A DNA stretch of 64,000 nucleotides from Pleodorina starrii. Lineage: Eukaryota; Chlorophyta; Chlorophyceae; Chlamydomonadales; Volvocaceae. The stretch lies in NCBI GenBank assembly GCA_030267565.1, contig BRXU01000002.1:7011501-7075500 (forward strand), read 5' to 3'. Positions 24,494-36,677 of the stretch are shown here, piece by piece (the stretch's first letter is position 1; each line of letters starts with the position of its first letter). The position numbers and the translations under genes are program-made. A model generated the notes under the pieces. That model did not search any database. It was not told the DNA's origin and saw only the letters and a list, made by a program, of their open reading frames with translations.

Positions 24494-25795
24494 ATGGAAA
24501 CCGTGAAGACTCTTGTCTATATCAAATGAAGGACCCTGTTGTACGTCTGACGCTTTGTTTTTCTCCGAATACGGCATGCCTTGAATTCCTCCCTTGTCAT
24601 GTTTTCTTGATGAGCAAGCACCGAAAATGCAGATGCCTCGTTGAAATAGTTGCCGTGACTTTGTGCGGCTCGGCGGGTCGGTGGGTCGGCCTGCGGGTTC
24701 TAACGGCCCTTCACCTCCATCCCCCGAGCGCAGCGGATTTCGCCAGATTCCGACATACACACATCTGGGTTGCAACAACGTTCCTTTTGCACCCCCGCCT
24801 TATGTCCAGTCTGTCCCTACCTTACCCACGGTTCGACTGATAGATCCGGACCGGAAGGGGCCGGACCGTGGTCTGCGCCAAGTCAACTCTTCGGCCCTTC
24901 TGCCTCCAGAGCCTTACCGCGATTTCATGTCCGGCATGTTGCCGGATTATCTCGTACCGGTACAAATGCGCATATGGGTGATCGTACGCAGGTGTGGTCG
25001 TACATGCACGCGGCCACAGACATAGGGGAGGCGTGCCCATTCGGACATCACGAAGAAATCATGCAACCGCAGATGCATGGAAGCGCAGATTGCATCGCTT
25101 GCGCTGAGTTGGCGTGCGGCTCGACCCTGCTTTGACTTGCTGCTGACGTCGTGCTGGTGCTGATCAGCGGATCAGCATCGGTGAGCCCTCAGCATGTGTC
25201 CGACAAGCGAACAGCTGGAAAACGAGATGAGAAGCAATCTATCCACGGAGGCTGCGGGTCCATGCTGAACTTGGTATGACTCAGCGCTCAGCGCTCAGGA
25301 GGAGCTGTACAGGTCATCCGACAGCTCACTTATCACGAACGACGTGCCCATTTTGGGCCCGCCGTCGGCGGCCAATTCGAAGACATTGCTGCGGGTGCTT
25401 ATACCGTGCATGAGGGTGACCGCGTGCATTCCACCAGTGCCCGCCCGTAACATGCATGATGCAGCAGCAGGGGCAGCGGCGTCAGCCCAACCATCAATCA
25501 TCTTCCCCTCACAAGCAGCAGTCCTGGACGCGAGCCCGGCGCCATCCAGGCCCACGGCGGCGGACGAAACATCCATTTCCCATGTCACACACTGCGGCGT
25601 TTCCGTCAACCACGTCGCAGCACAACACTACTTCGGAACCCAGGTGCAGGAGCAGTCTGTGTCCTAAACTCGGGTTCCCAATCACCCACGAAGCCCACAG
25701 ACCGGCACAACACGCGCTGGGGCTCCATGGCAGCCGCAGCGCAGGGTATTCCATTTCCAGTCGACCCACCATGCGACTTGCCCGCTCGCACACCG

Positions 25796-27246
25796 CTAGG
25801 GCCCGCATTCCTCCGTCTCAGCCGCAACCCCGGCCGCAACCCCGGCTGTGTCGCCGCCACAGATGTCAGGGGCCGCTGCTGCCGCGCTGTCCTGCCTTCT
25901 CGGGCGCTTCAAACACCACCCGTCATCACCCGCGCCATCCATCACTGCCGCCCCATCGCCGCCGCCACCCGGCACCACCCCACCGCCGCCCTCGGTCTCG
26001 CCGCCGTCGCCCTCTCTGCCGCCGCCACCATCACCATCGCATCTCCCCCCGCCTCCACTGCCTACCCCGGTCGTAAGACCCCAGCCGGGTCTTTCAGCCG
26101 CGCTTGGGGCGCCAGCGGCTGCGCATCCAGGTGCGGTTTCGGCCCCGTCCCCCCGGCACTCCCCAGTTACTTCCCCCCGCTGCGCCTCTGCCGCCGTCCC
26201 AGAGGCCCCCCGTCCATGCCGCCCCGGCCCTGGTGCCCAATCCTGTGCCTGCCCCCGCTCATCTGCCCCCTGGGTCCCGTGCGTGTCCGCCTCCGCCTGC
26301 TGTGGGTCCACCAGCAGAGGCTTCCGCTGCTGCGCCCCCACCGCCGCCTCGTGCGACGCTGCAGCCGGCGGCTGGTCCCGCTGGGGCGGCAGCTCCAGGA
26401 CGGCCCCGTTGCGGGCCCTCTTCCTGGCCGCCTGCTGCTGCTGCTGGTGCTTGGAAGGCCGGTCACCGCCTCCGCCGCCGCTGCGGGGTGGCCCGGATTT
26501 GGCGGCGCCCTTAGAATGCGCAGAGGCCGCCAGCAACGACGACGTGGAGGGGTCCAGGTCCTGCAGCAGGGAGCAGCAGGGAGCAGCAGCAGCAACAGCA
26601 GCGGGAGGGGTATCGCTCCACATGTTTGTGGCAGTCACGGTCAGACCCACAAGCGGCCAGTGCACTAAAGGTGCACACAGAAACGACAAGTGCACAAGCA
26701 ACTGTTGCCTCACAGCAGCCCACCGAACAGCAGCGCAACCCTCCCTTTCCACATGACGCAAAATAGAAGCGCGAAACAAAACAAAATACCCCCCGAACAC
26801 ACGAGCGGGCTTGTCACTCGCGACAAGCCTTCATTCATGTCCATGGCCACACACCCACCTGGTAGGGCGGCTCGTCCGCGACCCCGACCAGTGCGCACAT
26901 CTGCCGCTCGTCGCGCGCCCGCGTGATGGCGGTGTTGGCCTCATGACCCACCAGCGTCCTATCGCCACCCCAGCGGCCCGCGAACGACAGCGGCGCGTCC
27001 GCCATCTCCTGAACGCGGTGAGGCGGGTGGGCAAGCAGGCGCGAAGGCGAGCAGGAGCGGGCAGGCAAGAGCGCGCGCACATTCGGGGCCGGCTAGTGAT
27101 GACGATATTGGCGCGCAGAGAGCGAAGTATCAGGGGACCCTGACCCTCAACCCCTCGCCGCCACCAGCAGCCGCCCCTGGCGCTTGCCGCCCCAAGACCC
27201 TGACCCTCCCCACGCGCTCTCCCTTCCCACCCCCCTCATGCGCCGG

Positions 27247-27306
<60 letters not shown>

Positions 27307-30300
27307 TTTGCCCACCCACCCAAGCACCCATCGCCGCCGCATGGCCCTGACACACCGCACGCTGCTGATGCACCCAGGCGCCCGCGAAGCCGGGCCCCGC
27401 CGCACTTCTTCCTCCCTTTCGGTCGTACCTTGAGGCAGTACTTGGTGTTGGGCAGCGCGTTGCCCCACCTCACCGCCAGCCGAACGTACTCACGCTGGAC
27501 GTGGTCCAGGGGCAGGAAGCCTATCAAGAGGGGGGCGGAGCAGGGGCAGGGTCAGGGGCGAGGCAGTCCGGCCCGGGAGGCAGGGGCGCGACGACTGACG
27601 AGTGAGGTGCGAGTTGATAACCTAAAGCTCTCCACCGGTGAGCAGCAATGAAGGATGATCGACGGCACAGGTAAGACGGCCAACCCCTTTCAAAACGGCA
27701 AACGGTCCAAAACATACGAACGGTAACCCTCCAACCCTCCGCTGCGGTATCGTTTTTCTTACCCCCAACACGAGGCCCAGGTATTTTGCCTGTCGCAGTC
27801 GTCAGGAATGAGATTCAACTCGGAGGAGGCTTGGACTCCTCCCAAGCCCCTAACATGTCACCCCCTTAGAAACGCCCCCGGTGCCCCATCCTTTTCTTCC
27901 CCCAGTTTCTGCATACCACGCCCAACGCAACACGCAAACCCCACCCCCGGACCCCCCGAACTCCTCCCTCTCCCCATCTCTCTCCTGCCCCTCCCCTCCC
28001 ACCCTTCCTCCCAACCCCGACTGTTCCTTATCTCGTTCCGCTCGCCTCCCCTGGCCCCCAAACCCCGAACCATCTCCCCTCCCACCCTGGGGCCGAAACA
28101 CGGACGCGTTCCACATGGCCGCCCGCGCCACCATCGCCGCCGCGCAGCCCGTCTCCTGCCGTACACGCTGCGCATCGTCGTATGACATGATGTCGCCGTT
28201 GGCAATGACGGGCACCGCCCCACCCAGCGCATCAACCACCTGCAGAGACAACCACGAGAGGGAGTGTGGGAGTGGAGCTTGGGGGGAAGGAGCACAAGCC
28301 GCGATCGGGGCATGACGGGGCGAAGCGGCATGGAGTGGGGCACCGGCGTGCAGCTTAGGGCGGCTGCGGCGAGTTATCAACATATGCGTTATCAGTGTTT
28401 AGAGGGGGCCTTGCGGGAAGGTAGGCCAGTCCGAGGTAGAGATGGCGATGTGGGGGCAACTGTGACATCGCCATGACTAACTCGAAATGCACGGCGGGCC
28501 AGGGGACACCGGCGCATCGGCCCGCAGCGGAAGTCAGCGATGTGAGGTGAGGCGCGGGGGGAGCTACCTCACACGATGCCTCCTTCACGCTATGGCACCG
28601 CACGGTCACGTGTGTCGTACATGCATGCGCGTGCGCACTCTGCTGAGAGATTCATTTGACTGAGCGACCCCGCAAACCCCGCCTTGCCTTCCCTACCCGT
28701 TGCATCCGGAATCCGCCTTTCAACCTAAGTCCCACCTCGAACAGCCCCCCATCTTTAACTCCTCTCCCTGTCCACACGCTGCCTCGCTTTCACTCTGTCC
28801 CGCCTTCCCACGCCAAGCCACTCCTCCTCCTCCTCCCCCCCTCGCGCCGCTCTGCCCAGCGCCCCAATTGCTCCCCACCCCCAACACGCCCTACACACAC
28901 CAGCCGGATGCGGGCCCAGTCCGCCGGGTCCCTCGGCCGCTGCTGTGTGGTTCGTCCATGCACCGCCAAAGCCGAGATGCCGCACGCAGCCAGCCGCCGC
29001 GCGAGCTCCACAGTGTCCCGCGGATCATCTGCGCCGTAGCATAGTAGTGCACGGCAGGGCATACAAGTGCGGCGTAAGCGGGCGCACGGTTATTGGGGAA
29101 GCGTTGATAGAAGGGCCGTCCCTCCCAAGCCGCGTCGTGGTGATACGCGGCGGCGGCCGGGAGGGGGGGGGTGAGCATGTGGGCCACAAACTTGGGACTG
29201 CGGGTTAAGGGGTGTCCCGTGGGTCAGCCTTAAATCGCTGGGCCCCGGCTTGTTGCCATACTTCTAAGGTTGTGGTTCCCTCCGTAACGCGCTCAAACGC
29301 CCCCCCCCCGCTTCTCATACACGCAAATTCTCCCGTCGCCCAACGCCGCCGCTGCCCCTCCTTCCCAGTCCGCTCCCGTTTTCGCCTCCCTTCCCTCCCC
29401 GCTTCGTCGCACCCAGCAATCGGATCTTGCAACTGACGGGCAGCTGCAGGTTACGGCGGAGTGTCTTGAGGATGTCCTAAACGACCGAGTGGGAGGGAAA
29501 ATGGGAGGGAAAGTGGGAGGGGCAAAAGCAGGACAGATGGACTGCCCTGATGGCATGCTGACATGCCAGATATGCGCGCTGCAAACAGGCGCATACGACA
29601 AGTGGGACTTGGCGTGGGGCACGGGGATGCCATTTACGACTGGCATGGAACCGTAAGGTCCGTAAAGAGGGAGACCGCACTATGCTTTCCGAGCCGGCTA
29701 GTACGGTACAACATACCCACATACTTTGCTGCCGGTCAGGCTGCGGGCCTCCTGCGGCCACCTGAGGAGCCGACGTGCGACACGACATGACACGACACGA
29801 CCCCTGCGGCCGCACGCCACACGGAACCCCATCCGCTTCTCCCAAACCCACGTCGCCCTTTCCTTCTTCACCCAACCACCCAGCCCAACCTACACACCTG
29901 CCGCCAACGCCGGCCGTTGCCACCCGCCCTACCCCGCCCTGCCCTTCCCGCCCGCACCCTGTCGCTCGACTCACAGCTCAGCCCCCAACCCCAGACTCCC
30001 CAAGCTCCATGTCTCGCGATGGTCTTGACACAACCCCCAGGCCCTGCCCCGCCCTCTCCCCCCTCCCGACACACAGCCCTCCAGCCCAACGCAGATTGCC
30101 CCCCGGCACACACCTCCGCCACCTCTGGCTTCTTCAGCAGCGCCGCCCCCATCCCCCCCTGCAGCGAAAACTGCTTGGGGCAGCCCATGTTCACGTCCAC
30201 ACATGCCACGTCCGCCGCCACCACGCTCGCGGCCGCCAGCGCCGTCGCCCCATCGGCGGTGCCCAACTGGAACACCAGGCGGGGCTGCTCGGAGGGGGTG

Positions 30301-31325
30301 GTGCGGAACATGAGCTGATGGGGGCAGCGGCAACGACAGCCAGCGGAGGAGGGGCCAGCGAGGTGTTAGGGATAGGAGGAAGGGAGGGGCTAGAAGACGA
30401 CGTGGGTGACGGGCAGTACGAGTAGGAAGGAGGAGGAGGAGGAGGCTGCTTGCAGGTAATAAAGTCGGCGGTGAGCGCGGGAATCTGCATCTGAGTCCCT
30501 CCTGGTGGGTTTCGACCCCGTGCTGGCATGTCGCCCCGGAGGAGCATCGGCTGGTGCATCCCTCAGCGGCCGCAAACGCCCCTAAAAAGCACTGCCACTA
30601 TCCCTCTTTGTTTATTTTGGACCACCCTTTCCCCTTACATGAGGCATCTGTAGGTACTCGCCGTCCAGTGCCCCCGGCTCCCCGCCCTCATGCTTCAAAA
30701 GCACAAGCGGGGCTTCAAAATGCCCCGCCAGACTCCCCGCCTTACCCGGCCGCCTTGCTCGCCGCCCTTGTCTAAGAAGTCAATGGTCCCCAGCGCTGCG
30801 TTAATCCGCCGCATGGAAGCGATCACGCGCTTGTCGACAAGCTCCTCGGAGTACACAATGTCTGCGCCGTACCTGATGTCCGAAGGAACAATGTACGGCA
30901 CGACAATGTACGGCACGTACAGAAGCGCTGTAAACATCATAAGATCCCAGTGCTGAGAGGGGGCTGGAACGATCACTGATGCATAAACGAAAGCGCCGCA
31001 GCGCAAGGAGCGGGACTCGCAAGCACCCCAGGGCAGGAAGCGGTAGGGCATGTGCCATTTGCTGCGCATTATGCAGGGTTCCCATGCTAAGGCTTCGACA
31101 GAACGGCCACCTAAGGCTGTCGGAGGCACTTGGGGCGGGTTGGACGTGGCCGGAGTGGGTGACTACCGTAGGCGTCGCACCCCTGCCAGCCAGTCCCTGC
31201 GTGCGGCCGCCGGCGCTCCCACGCAGTGTGTCGCTGCTTAGTGCTTACCCGGCCGCCAATAGTCGCATGGGGTGAGTTCCTACCCGCACCATGGGTGCCA
31301 GAATGAGCTTTCCATTGTAGTCCAT
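25796..31325 (-). CDS. tRNA-dihydrouridine synthase, DUS2 class
   Basis: Exons 31249-31325, 30746-30872, 30114-30314, 29413-29476, 28901-29028, 28086-28239, 27429-27520, 26859-27008 and probably 25796-26560; phases agree and give about 585 residues. It reduces uridine to dihydrouridine in the tRNA D-loop with FMN and NADPH. Visible motifs are MDYNGKLILAPMVRVGT at the start, YGADIVYSEELVD, VDVNMGCPKQFS with the catalytic cysteine near residue 113, SCKIRLL with the RNA/flavin-contacting lysine near 152, ISALAVHGRT, PVIANGDI, AAMVARAAMWN, and NTKYCLK of the helical domain. The last exon is a low-complexity Q/G/A-rich tail; its acceptor (26560) and stop are the weakest part. An alternative C-terminus ending SDDLYSSS at 25295 exists. 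I did not recognise the dsRNA-binding domain found in animal DUS2. Confidence 0.88.
27245..27306. repeat. (GGCA)n tetranucleotide repeat in a DUS2 intron
   Basis: About 15.5 uninterrupted GGCA units in the intron between exons 27429-27520 and 26859-27008. Confidence 0.97.
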
Positions 31326-31792
31326 GGCGACGGAGCTGGTCGGTTTGCGGCGATGTTAACCGGCTATTGCGAGCTCATGATTTCGCTCCTTGCATTCGAT
31401 TGAAGCTATTAAATATATCATGTGTAAGTGTACGCGACAATTTGTTACCACCTCGCGGCGCCTGCACAGAAGTACGGTATTGCGCAAATGCATGGACCCG
31501 TTTACACTAGACACTTTTCCTTTTGCGATAGACTTTGTTACAGCATTCGGCTTTGTGCTCTCATCCGATACGTATAGTCCACAACACATGAAACCCCGTC
31601 AGCGCTGTCAAGGTCTGTCCATTAGTGGAAAATGCCTCTATATACACACACGCAGGAGAACTCATTCGGCATGATCTTAAGGAACGTTCGAGCATACTGA
31701 AGCTCGCAACGCACGCTCACTTGTGCGGATAGTAACTGGCATCGATAGTGGGGTGCCTGTCGTCGGAGTTCACGCCTGGAACGGACCCAGTG
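31326..31792. promoter_or_regulatory. Shared upstream region of DUS2 and LIN37
   Basis: 467 bp between two head-to-head start codons, so both promoters and 5' UTRs should lie here unless LIN37 has an upstream exon. It is less GC-rich than the genes. I see no certain TATA box or other element. Confidence 0.5.
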
Positions 31793-34531
31793 ATGGAGGA
31801 ATACTGGGACAACAACGGGCCATATGCTCTGGCCAAGCTGGCGGACCGGCTGGTAGGTCAACGACAGCAGCGGACCCCGGGGCGTCGTCAGGCCCACTAC
31901 TTTGCCGTGTCCCAGCGAACCACCGCGTGTTTGCTCGTCAGGTACCTATTCCTCGCGACAACGAGGCTCAGGTGTCTCTTTATGCGCTCTGCCGAGCGTG
32001 GGTCCGTAACAATCCGGCCCTGCCGTTGGTGGCGGAAGCTCCATCACCGCAGCAGTCGTATTCCAGAGACGCAGCGGCGCGGGCAGGCGGAGCTGCAGGG
32101 ACAAGCTTGAACGGGGAAGCTCTGCAGGTGCGTCTGTTGCGGGGTATCGTACGACGGCATGCGTGTCTACTAATGTAACTGTAGCTTGTGCACATTGGAC
32201 TGAAAGGGACAAGGTCGCACTCACGTAGCACACCGCAGAACAAATAAGGTCTGTTTTGGCTGCGGGGCTGCGATACGGTGTGGGAACCCCATTCCCGTCC
32301 ATGGGCGGTTGGTGCCCGCTGCCCCGGCGCAAGTCTTGGGTCAGCACGCGCCGGCGCGAAATGGGCATGGGTCTGCAACAGCGCACTGCCACTCCCGAGA
32401 CAGAAATTTGGTTGGGCTTTAAGAGGTCGCGCGCCTCCCTGCCACAACTTGTTTCTCCATCGATTCTTTTGGTCGCGGTACCCCGGCAGGTACTCCGACC
32501 ATGTCACAGTGCACGCTCCTGTTCTGACCCTGCCCGGGAACACGTGGCGAAATGCCACACTGTGAATTGCGCCCGCCCGATATCGGACGCCGCCATCACC
32601 CCGCACACCTGTCCCACCCCACGCGCCGCGCGTGACCATCGCAGGCCGGGGCGGCTCAGCAGTCGCAGGCGGCGGCGGCACCACTTCAGGCGCAGCAGCC
32701 GCAGCCGCAGCTCGATTCTCAAGCTCCTGCCGCGCAGCAGCCGCTGCAGGCGTCCCTACCGCACGACCCGCAGGCCGACGGGCTGCTCAGCATCCTGCCG
32801 CCAGTGCTGCCGCCCACGGCCCTGGAAACCAGCACCGCGCCTCCCACATATCCGCTGGACGATGCCGAAGCAGCGGAGCCAGAGGTGCGGACGCAACAGC
32901 TCCCAGTAGTCGCATTGGGGCGGGCTCGGGCTTGGGTTAGTGGTTGTGGAAGGGTGAACATGGGAGCCTGTAATTGGGCGGGCTACCTGAAGGTGCAGTG
33001 AGGCTCGAGGAGTAGGCTTGGGTTGCACAAAACCTGAGGGACGTTTGTGAACGCCTCTGGTACTTGGACGGGGTCTTTTGTAGCAGTGTACTACTTTCGG
33101 CCTCCTCCAAAACTGTCGGGCGAGCACAGCGGCACTAGGTGCAGGGCGCGGGCCGCCGGGCTGCATTCTTGTCTGCGGTCGTCATGCGAAGGGTTCCCGG
33201 CAGCGATCACGCACGCAGGGGCCCGCAGGGCTTGACGGGGGGGGGTGCGGGTTCAGGGCGCTACTGTAGGACAGTGGAGGCATGAAGGCGATGCTGTTTC
33301 TCGACACGCCACAGTACGTAACGACCTGAGCTTCGGCCGGGCCCCTCGATATCCAGCATCCTGCATCCTGCGGCACTTTCTGCCCCTGCCCATCCCTGTT
33401 CATGCTTGGTCCCCATGCTTGGTCTTCCCCCGGGGGTAATGACCCCAGGATTGAACTGTCAGCGGTGATTCAGTCCAACAAGGGGCGCAACCGTTTTTGC
33501 CGCCTCTCCCCCAATCGACCGGCCAGGAGGCCATGCGCAAGTTCAAGGATCACTGGGTGGCCGTGCGGCAATATCACCAGGCGCTGCGATCCGCCAAGCT
33601 GTCGCGGCACCGAGAGCGGCTGCTGCTGCTGCTGGGGGAGCCGTCGCTGCTGCAGCCGCAAGCTGGGCCCATGGGGTCTATGCAGCAGCAGCCGCTGCCC
33701 ATGTCTATGCCCATGCAGATGGCGATGCAAATGCAGATGGCAGGGATCGCCGCGCCGCCGGGCCTGGTGATGGGCGGCGGGCTGGGGCAGCTGGCGGCGC
33801 TGGGGCCCGACCAGTTGGCGGCGGCTGCAGCAGCCAATGGTGTGGGCATGCCGGGTCTGATGTTCCCGGGGCCTGCTGGGCAGGGTCTGGGCCTGGCTCC
33901 GGGCGTGGCAGGCTTCGCTGTGTCGCAGGCGGGGGATGCTGGCGGGGCGCCGGTGGCGGTCAGCTCGGCCGACGCGCAGGCAGCGCTGGCGACGATCATG
34001 GGCCTGGGGCCGGCGGTGCTGCCCACAGACAGCTCGGTGAGGCAACAGCTCGGTGAGGGAGGGGATGGAATCCCGGGCGCGGCGCAGCTGTTGCAGCTTG
34101 GACAGCAACAGCAGCAACTGTTTCTGCAGCTGCAGCACCAACAGCAGCTGGGGCTTCTGGCGGGCGAACCGGCGGTGGGAGCGGCTGGCCAGATGACCAT
34201 GTTGCCGCCCATGGAAGCTCTGCAGGCTCTGCAGCAGCAACACCAGCAGTCGGTCGCCGCGGCCTCGGCACAACAGCCCGTGCTGGGGAAGCTCTCCGCG
34301 GCCGTGGCCGAGGCCGCCGAAGGCGCCCAAGGGCCGCAGGGAAACGGGAACGGGCCGCAGTCAGCAGACATGGCTGGCGCTGCGAGCAACGTTGCGACGA
34401 GCGCGTCGGAGGTGCGGGAACAAGTGGAGGCGGCGGCGCCGTTACAGCCGGTAAAGGAGGAGCCGACGCCTGTGCAGGTGCAGGGGCTGGACGGCATGGA
34501 CATTGACTCGGGTCCGCCACCCGGTTCTTAA
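31793..34531 (+). CDS. LIN37-like MuvB/DREAM complex subunit
   Basis: Exons 31793-31852, 31942-32127, 32645-32884 and 33527-34531, all phase 0, giving about 496 residues. Residues about 33-45 read LYALCRAWVRNNP, the CRAW motif of LIN37 (human form LYPICRAWMRNSP). Residues about 163-198, starting EAMRKFKDHWVAVRQYHQAL, resemble the basic helical C-terminal segment of LIN37. The rest is Q-, A- and M-rich low complexity, ending MDIDSGPPPGS. LIN37 is a subunit of the MuvB core that, with retinoblastoma and E2F/DP proteins, represses cell-cycle genes; that role here is inferred. The chosen ATG gives a short N-terminus; the frame is open further upstream and an earlier exon is possible. The gene is longer than animal LIN37 because of the Q-rich tail. 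Confidence 0.72.
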
Positions 34532-35292
34532 CCGTTAGTCCTGACCAGGAGGCAGACCACAGGGGCAGGGCGATCCCGCCTCCTGGATGATACTTGGGAT
34601 GCGTAGTCGCGCGTCAAGGCTGGAGTCTTGCGCCCCCCCCCGGCCGGTTGGGGAGGAGGCCCTGCTGCTGCCCCCGATCGCTGATATGATGGGTACTTTG
34701 CGACGTTGCGGTGTAGCGGGTTGATTGTGCTGACCAAACGACCAGTCGGTTGACAACGATCACTTCGAACGGACGGGTGAGGCTGCGGTCGTGCGCCAGT
34801 GCAGGCATACTGAACGCTTCTTTCTCTGGCGGCCCCTGGGAGGTTCGAGGGGAATCGTACATAGGGGACCTGAAGTGGGGTGCACGCCTGCTTACGGTAT
34901 GGCCTTGACGTGATGGGAACGGGGCGGGCGCAGAGCGTCGAGTTGACGACTGGTGGGCGTTGGATTGAGACTTTAGTGTCGTAGCGGGGATGTGTCGGGG
35001 ACTGACGCTGGAAGGCATCCGTAACAATGGCAGGCGGTCATTGCACCCAGCGTGTCTGGGCCGCCCGCTTCAGCCACGATGGTTCGTCGTCTGCTGTCAC
35101 CGCCGCGACTTGGGCCACGGGCACGATGTGATCGAATCCAGTAGCGCAGCGCCCTGCAAGTTCTAAAACGGGGGTTGCGTTGCGGCTGAGACTTTTAAGT
35201 TCCGCCGCTGAACTTCCATGCCGCGCCCTGCGGCCTGCTGGACTCGCTGCCACCGGGAATGCTGAGCTGGAATGTGCGTCCTGTTGACACCT
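34532..35292 (+). other. LIN37 3' flank
   Basis: No gene seen. Presumed LIN37 3' UTR and intergenic DNA. I found no TGTAA here; the first one downstream is at 35512 within the first 534-bp repeat. Confidence 0.5.
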
Positions 35293-35826
35293 TGTCGTGC
35301 ACCGTTGGTGTCGGTACATTTCCGGGACAAATGCCCGGTGAGGGCGCGGAGAGACGCTAGGAAGGACCCTCGAGCGTATCTGGACGTATCTCCATCTTAT
35401 GGGAGATATTACGGTCGTACTGCTCGTCCAAACGAGCTCCTACCTAGGCGCGAGCGCTTCCTGCTGGAAGCGCTTCGCTTGGTCATTACGATGCCGAAGG
35501 ATATATGATATTGTAACACACAATCAGATCCCCAGCAGCGACTCTCGCTGTGGCGTTAGCCCAAGCCGCCACAATGGTGTCTCACATGCACTAGCGTGGC
35601 GCCGGCCGGGCCTGATCAACCTGGCTGGCTGCCTTATCGCTTGTGCATTATAGTAGTCAGCTCAGCAGCACTGTTGCTCGCGCGCACGTAGGCGCCGAGC
35701 TCGGACCTCACGCTAGGAAGAAGGAGCGCGGCCTCGCCCCAGCGGTCAGGCCTCGGGGCCAGTACTGGATGCAGTGAGCCCGGCTGCAGTCCAGCTGCTG
35801 TCGTGCACGCCCCGCGCGAGCCCACA
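35293..35826. repeat. 534-bp direct repeat, left copy
   Basis: Left member of the near-identical pair. It carries a stop-free stretch (about 35341-35508) containing YLDVSPSYGRYYGRTARPNE, present in both copies, with no family I recognise. Confidence 0.95.
35512..35516 (+). terminator. Candidate poly(A) signal for LIN37
   Basis: First plus-strand TGTAA downstream of the LIN37 stop codon, about 980 bases on. It lies inside the left 534-bp repeat and recurs at 36897 in the right copy. Confidence 0.35.
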
Positions 35827-36677
35827 CCAAGCGAAGCTTTTATTGATGTGTATTCCGGAAAAGGCGCACTCGAGTGTAGGGATTGTCTGATCCGCCAGTA
35901 TATGTAGTCGTAGACAGCTGCTGCTACCGAGCTCTGGAGCGTCTGGGCGTAGAGAGTGCCGTAGACCCGCCATATCGCGTTGACGGCGTCGTTATTTAAA
36001 TTCACTGCTGGCCCCACCCCCCCCGCCGGAAACCGCGAGATGGTTTTTCGGGGGAGAACACCGCTCCGGACGAGATTCGATCTCGAGATGTGAGGAACCA
36101 GGCGAAGCTTTTATTGATGTGTGTTCCGGTAAAGGCGCACTCGAGTGTTTCTTCGGTGCTATTGCCTTGGGGAGAGTGAAGTATAGCGCGCACGTGCTCG
36201 GGCTGGGCGCCACTGGCGCAGGACGGCACGACGTTGTGCGAACGCAGACCTCGGATTCCAGAGCAGCAGACTCCGGGCAAACCGCGTAATCGGATTTGGA
36301 TCTTGGCGACCTCCGCGAGACGGGCGCGAAGCTCTTATTGCCGGACGATAGCGCGCCTTGACTTGTGCATGCTAGGCCGCGAGCGCCTCGCTAGATAGAC
36401 GAATAGCCGTTTAGCGGCGCTGTACACCCTCGTTTATGCGGTGGGCGGAAACCCGTAGTAGTTGCATTGCGACCGGCGCCAGGCATCCGTGCCGGCCGGA
36501 TAGTCGCAGGAGAGTTGCAGGTCTAGCCTCGCTGTCTTTCAGGATCGGTAGCTGTTTACTCGCGCCGCGATTCATAGCCAGCACCTCCCTCGCTTAGCTC
36601 CGCTGCTACGTTCGGGGGGGGGAGTCCGCGTACCCAGTGTCGCGGGCACATGCCTTCCAGCGTTGGGGCATGACAGC

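Noticed and set aside
25848..26756. 302-codon plus-strand proline-rich frame
   Set aside because: Shadow of the probable last DUS2 exon on the minus strand.
33574..34503. 309-codon minus-strand frame
   Set aside because: Antisense shadow of the LIN37 Q-rich exon.
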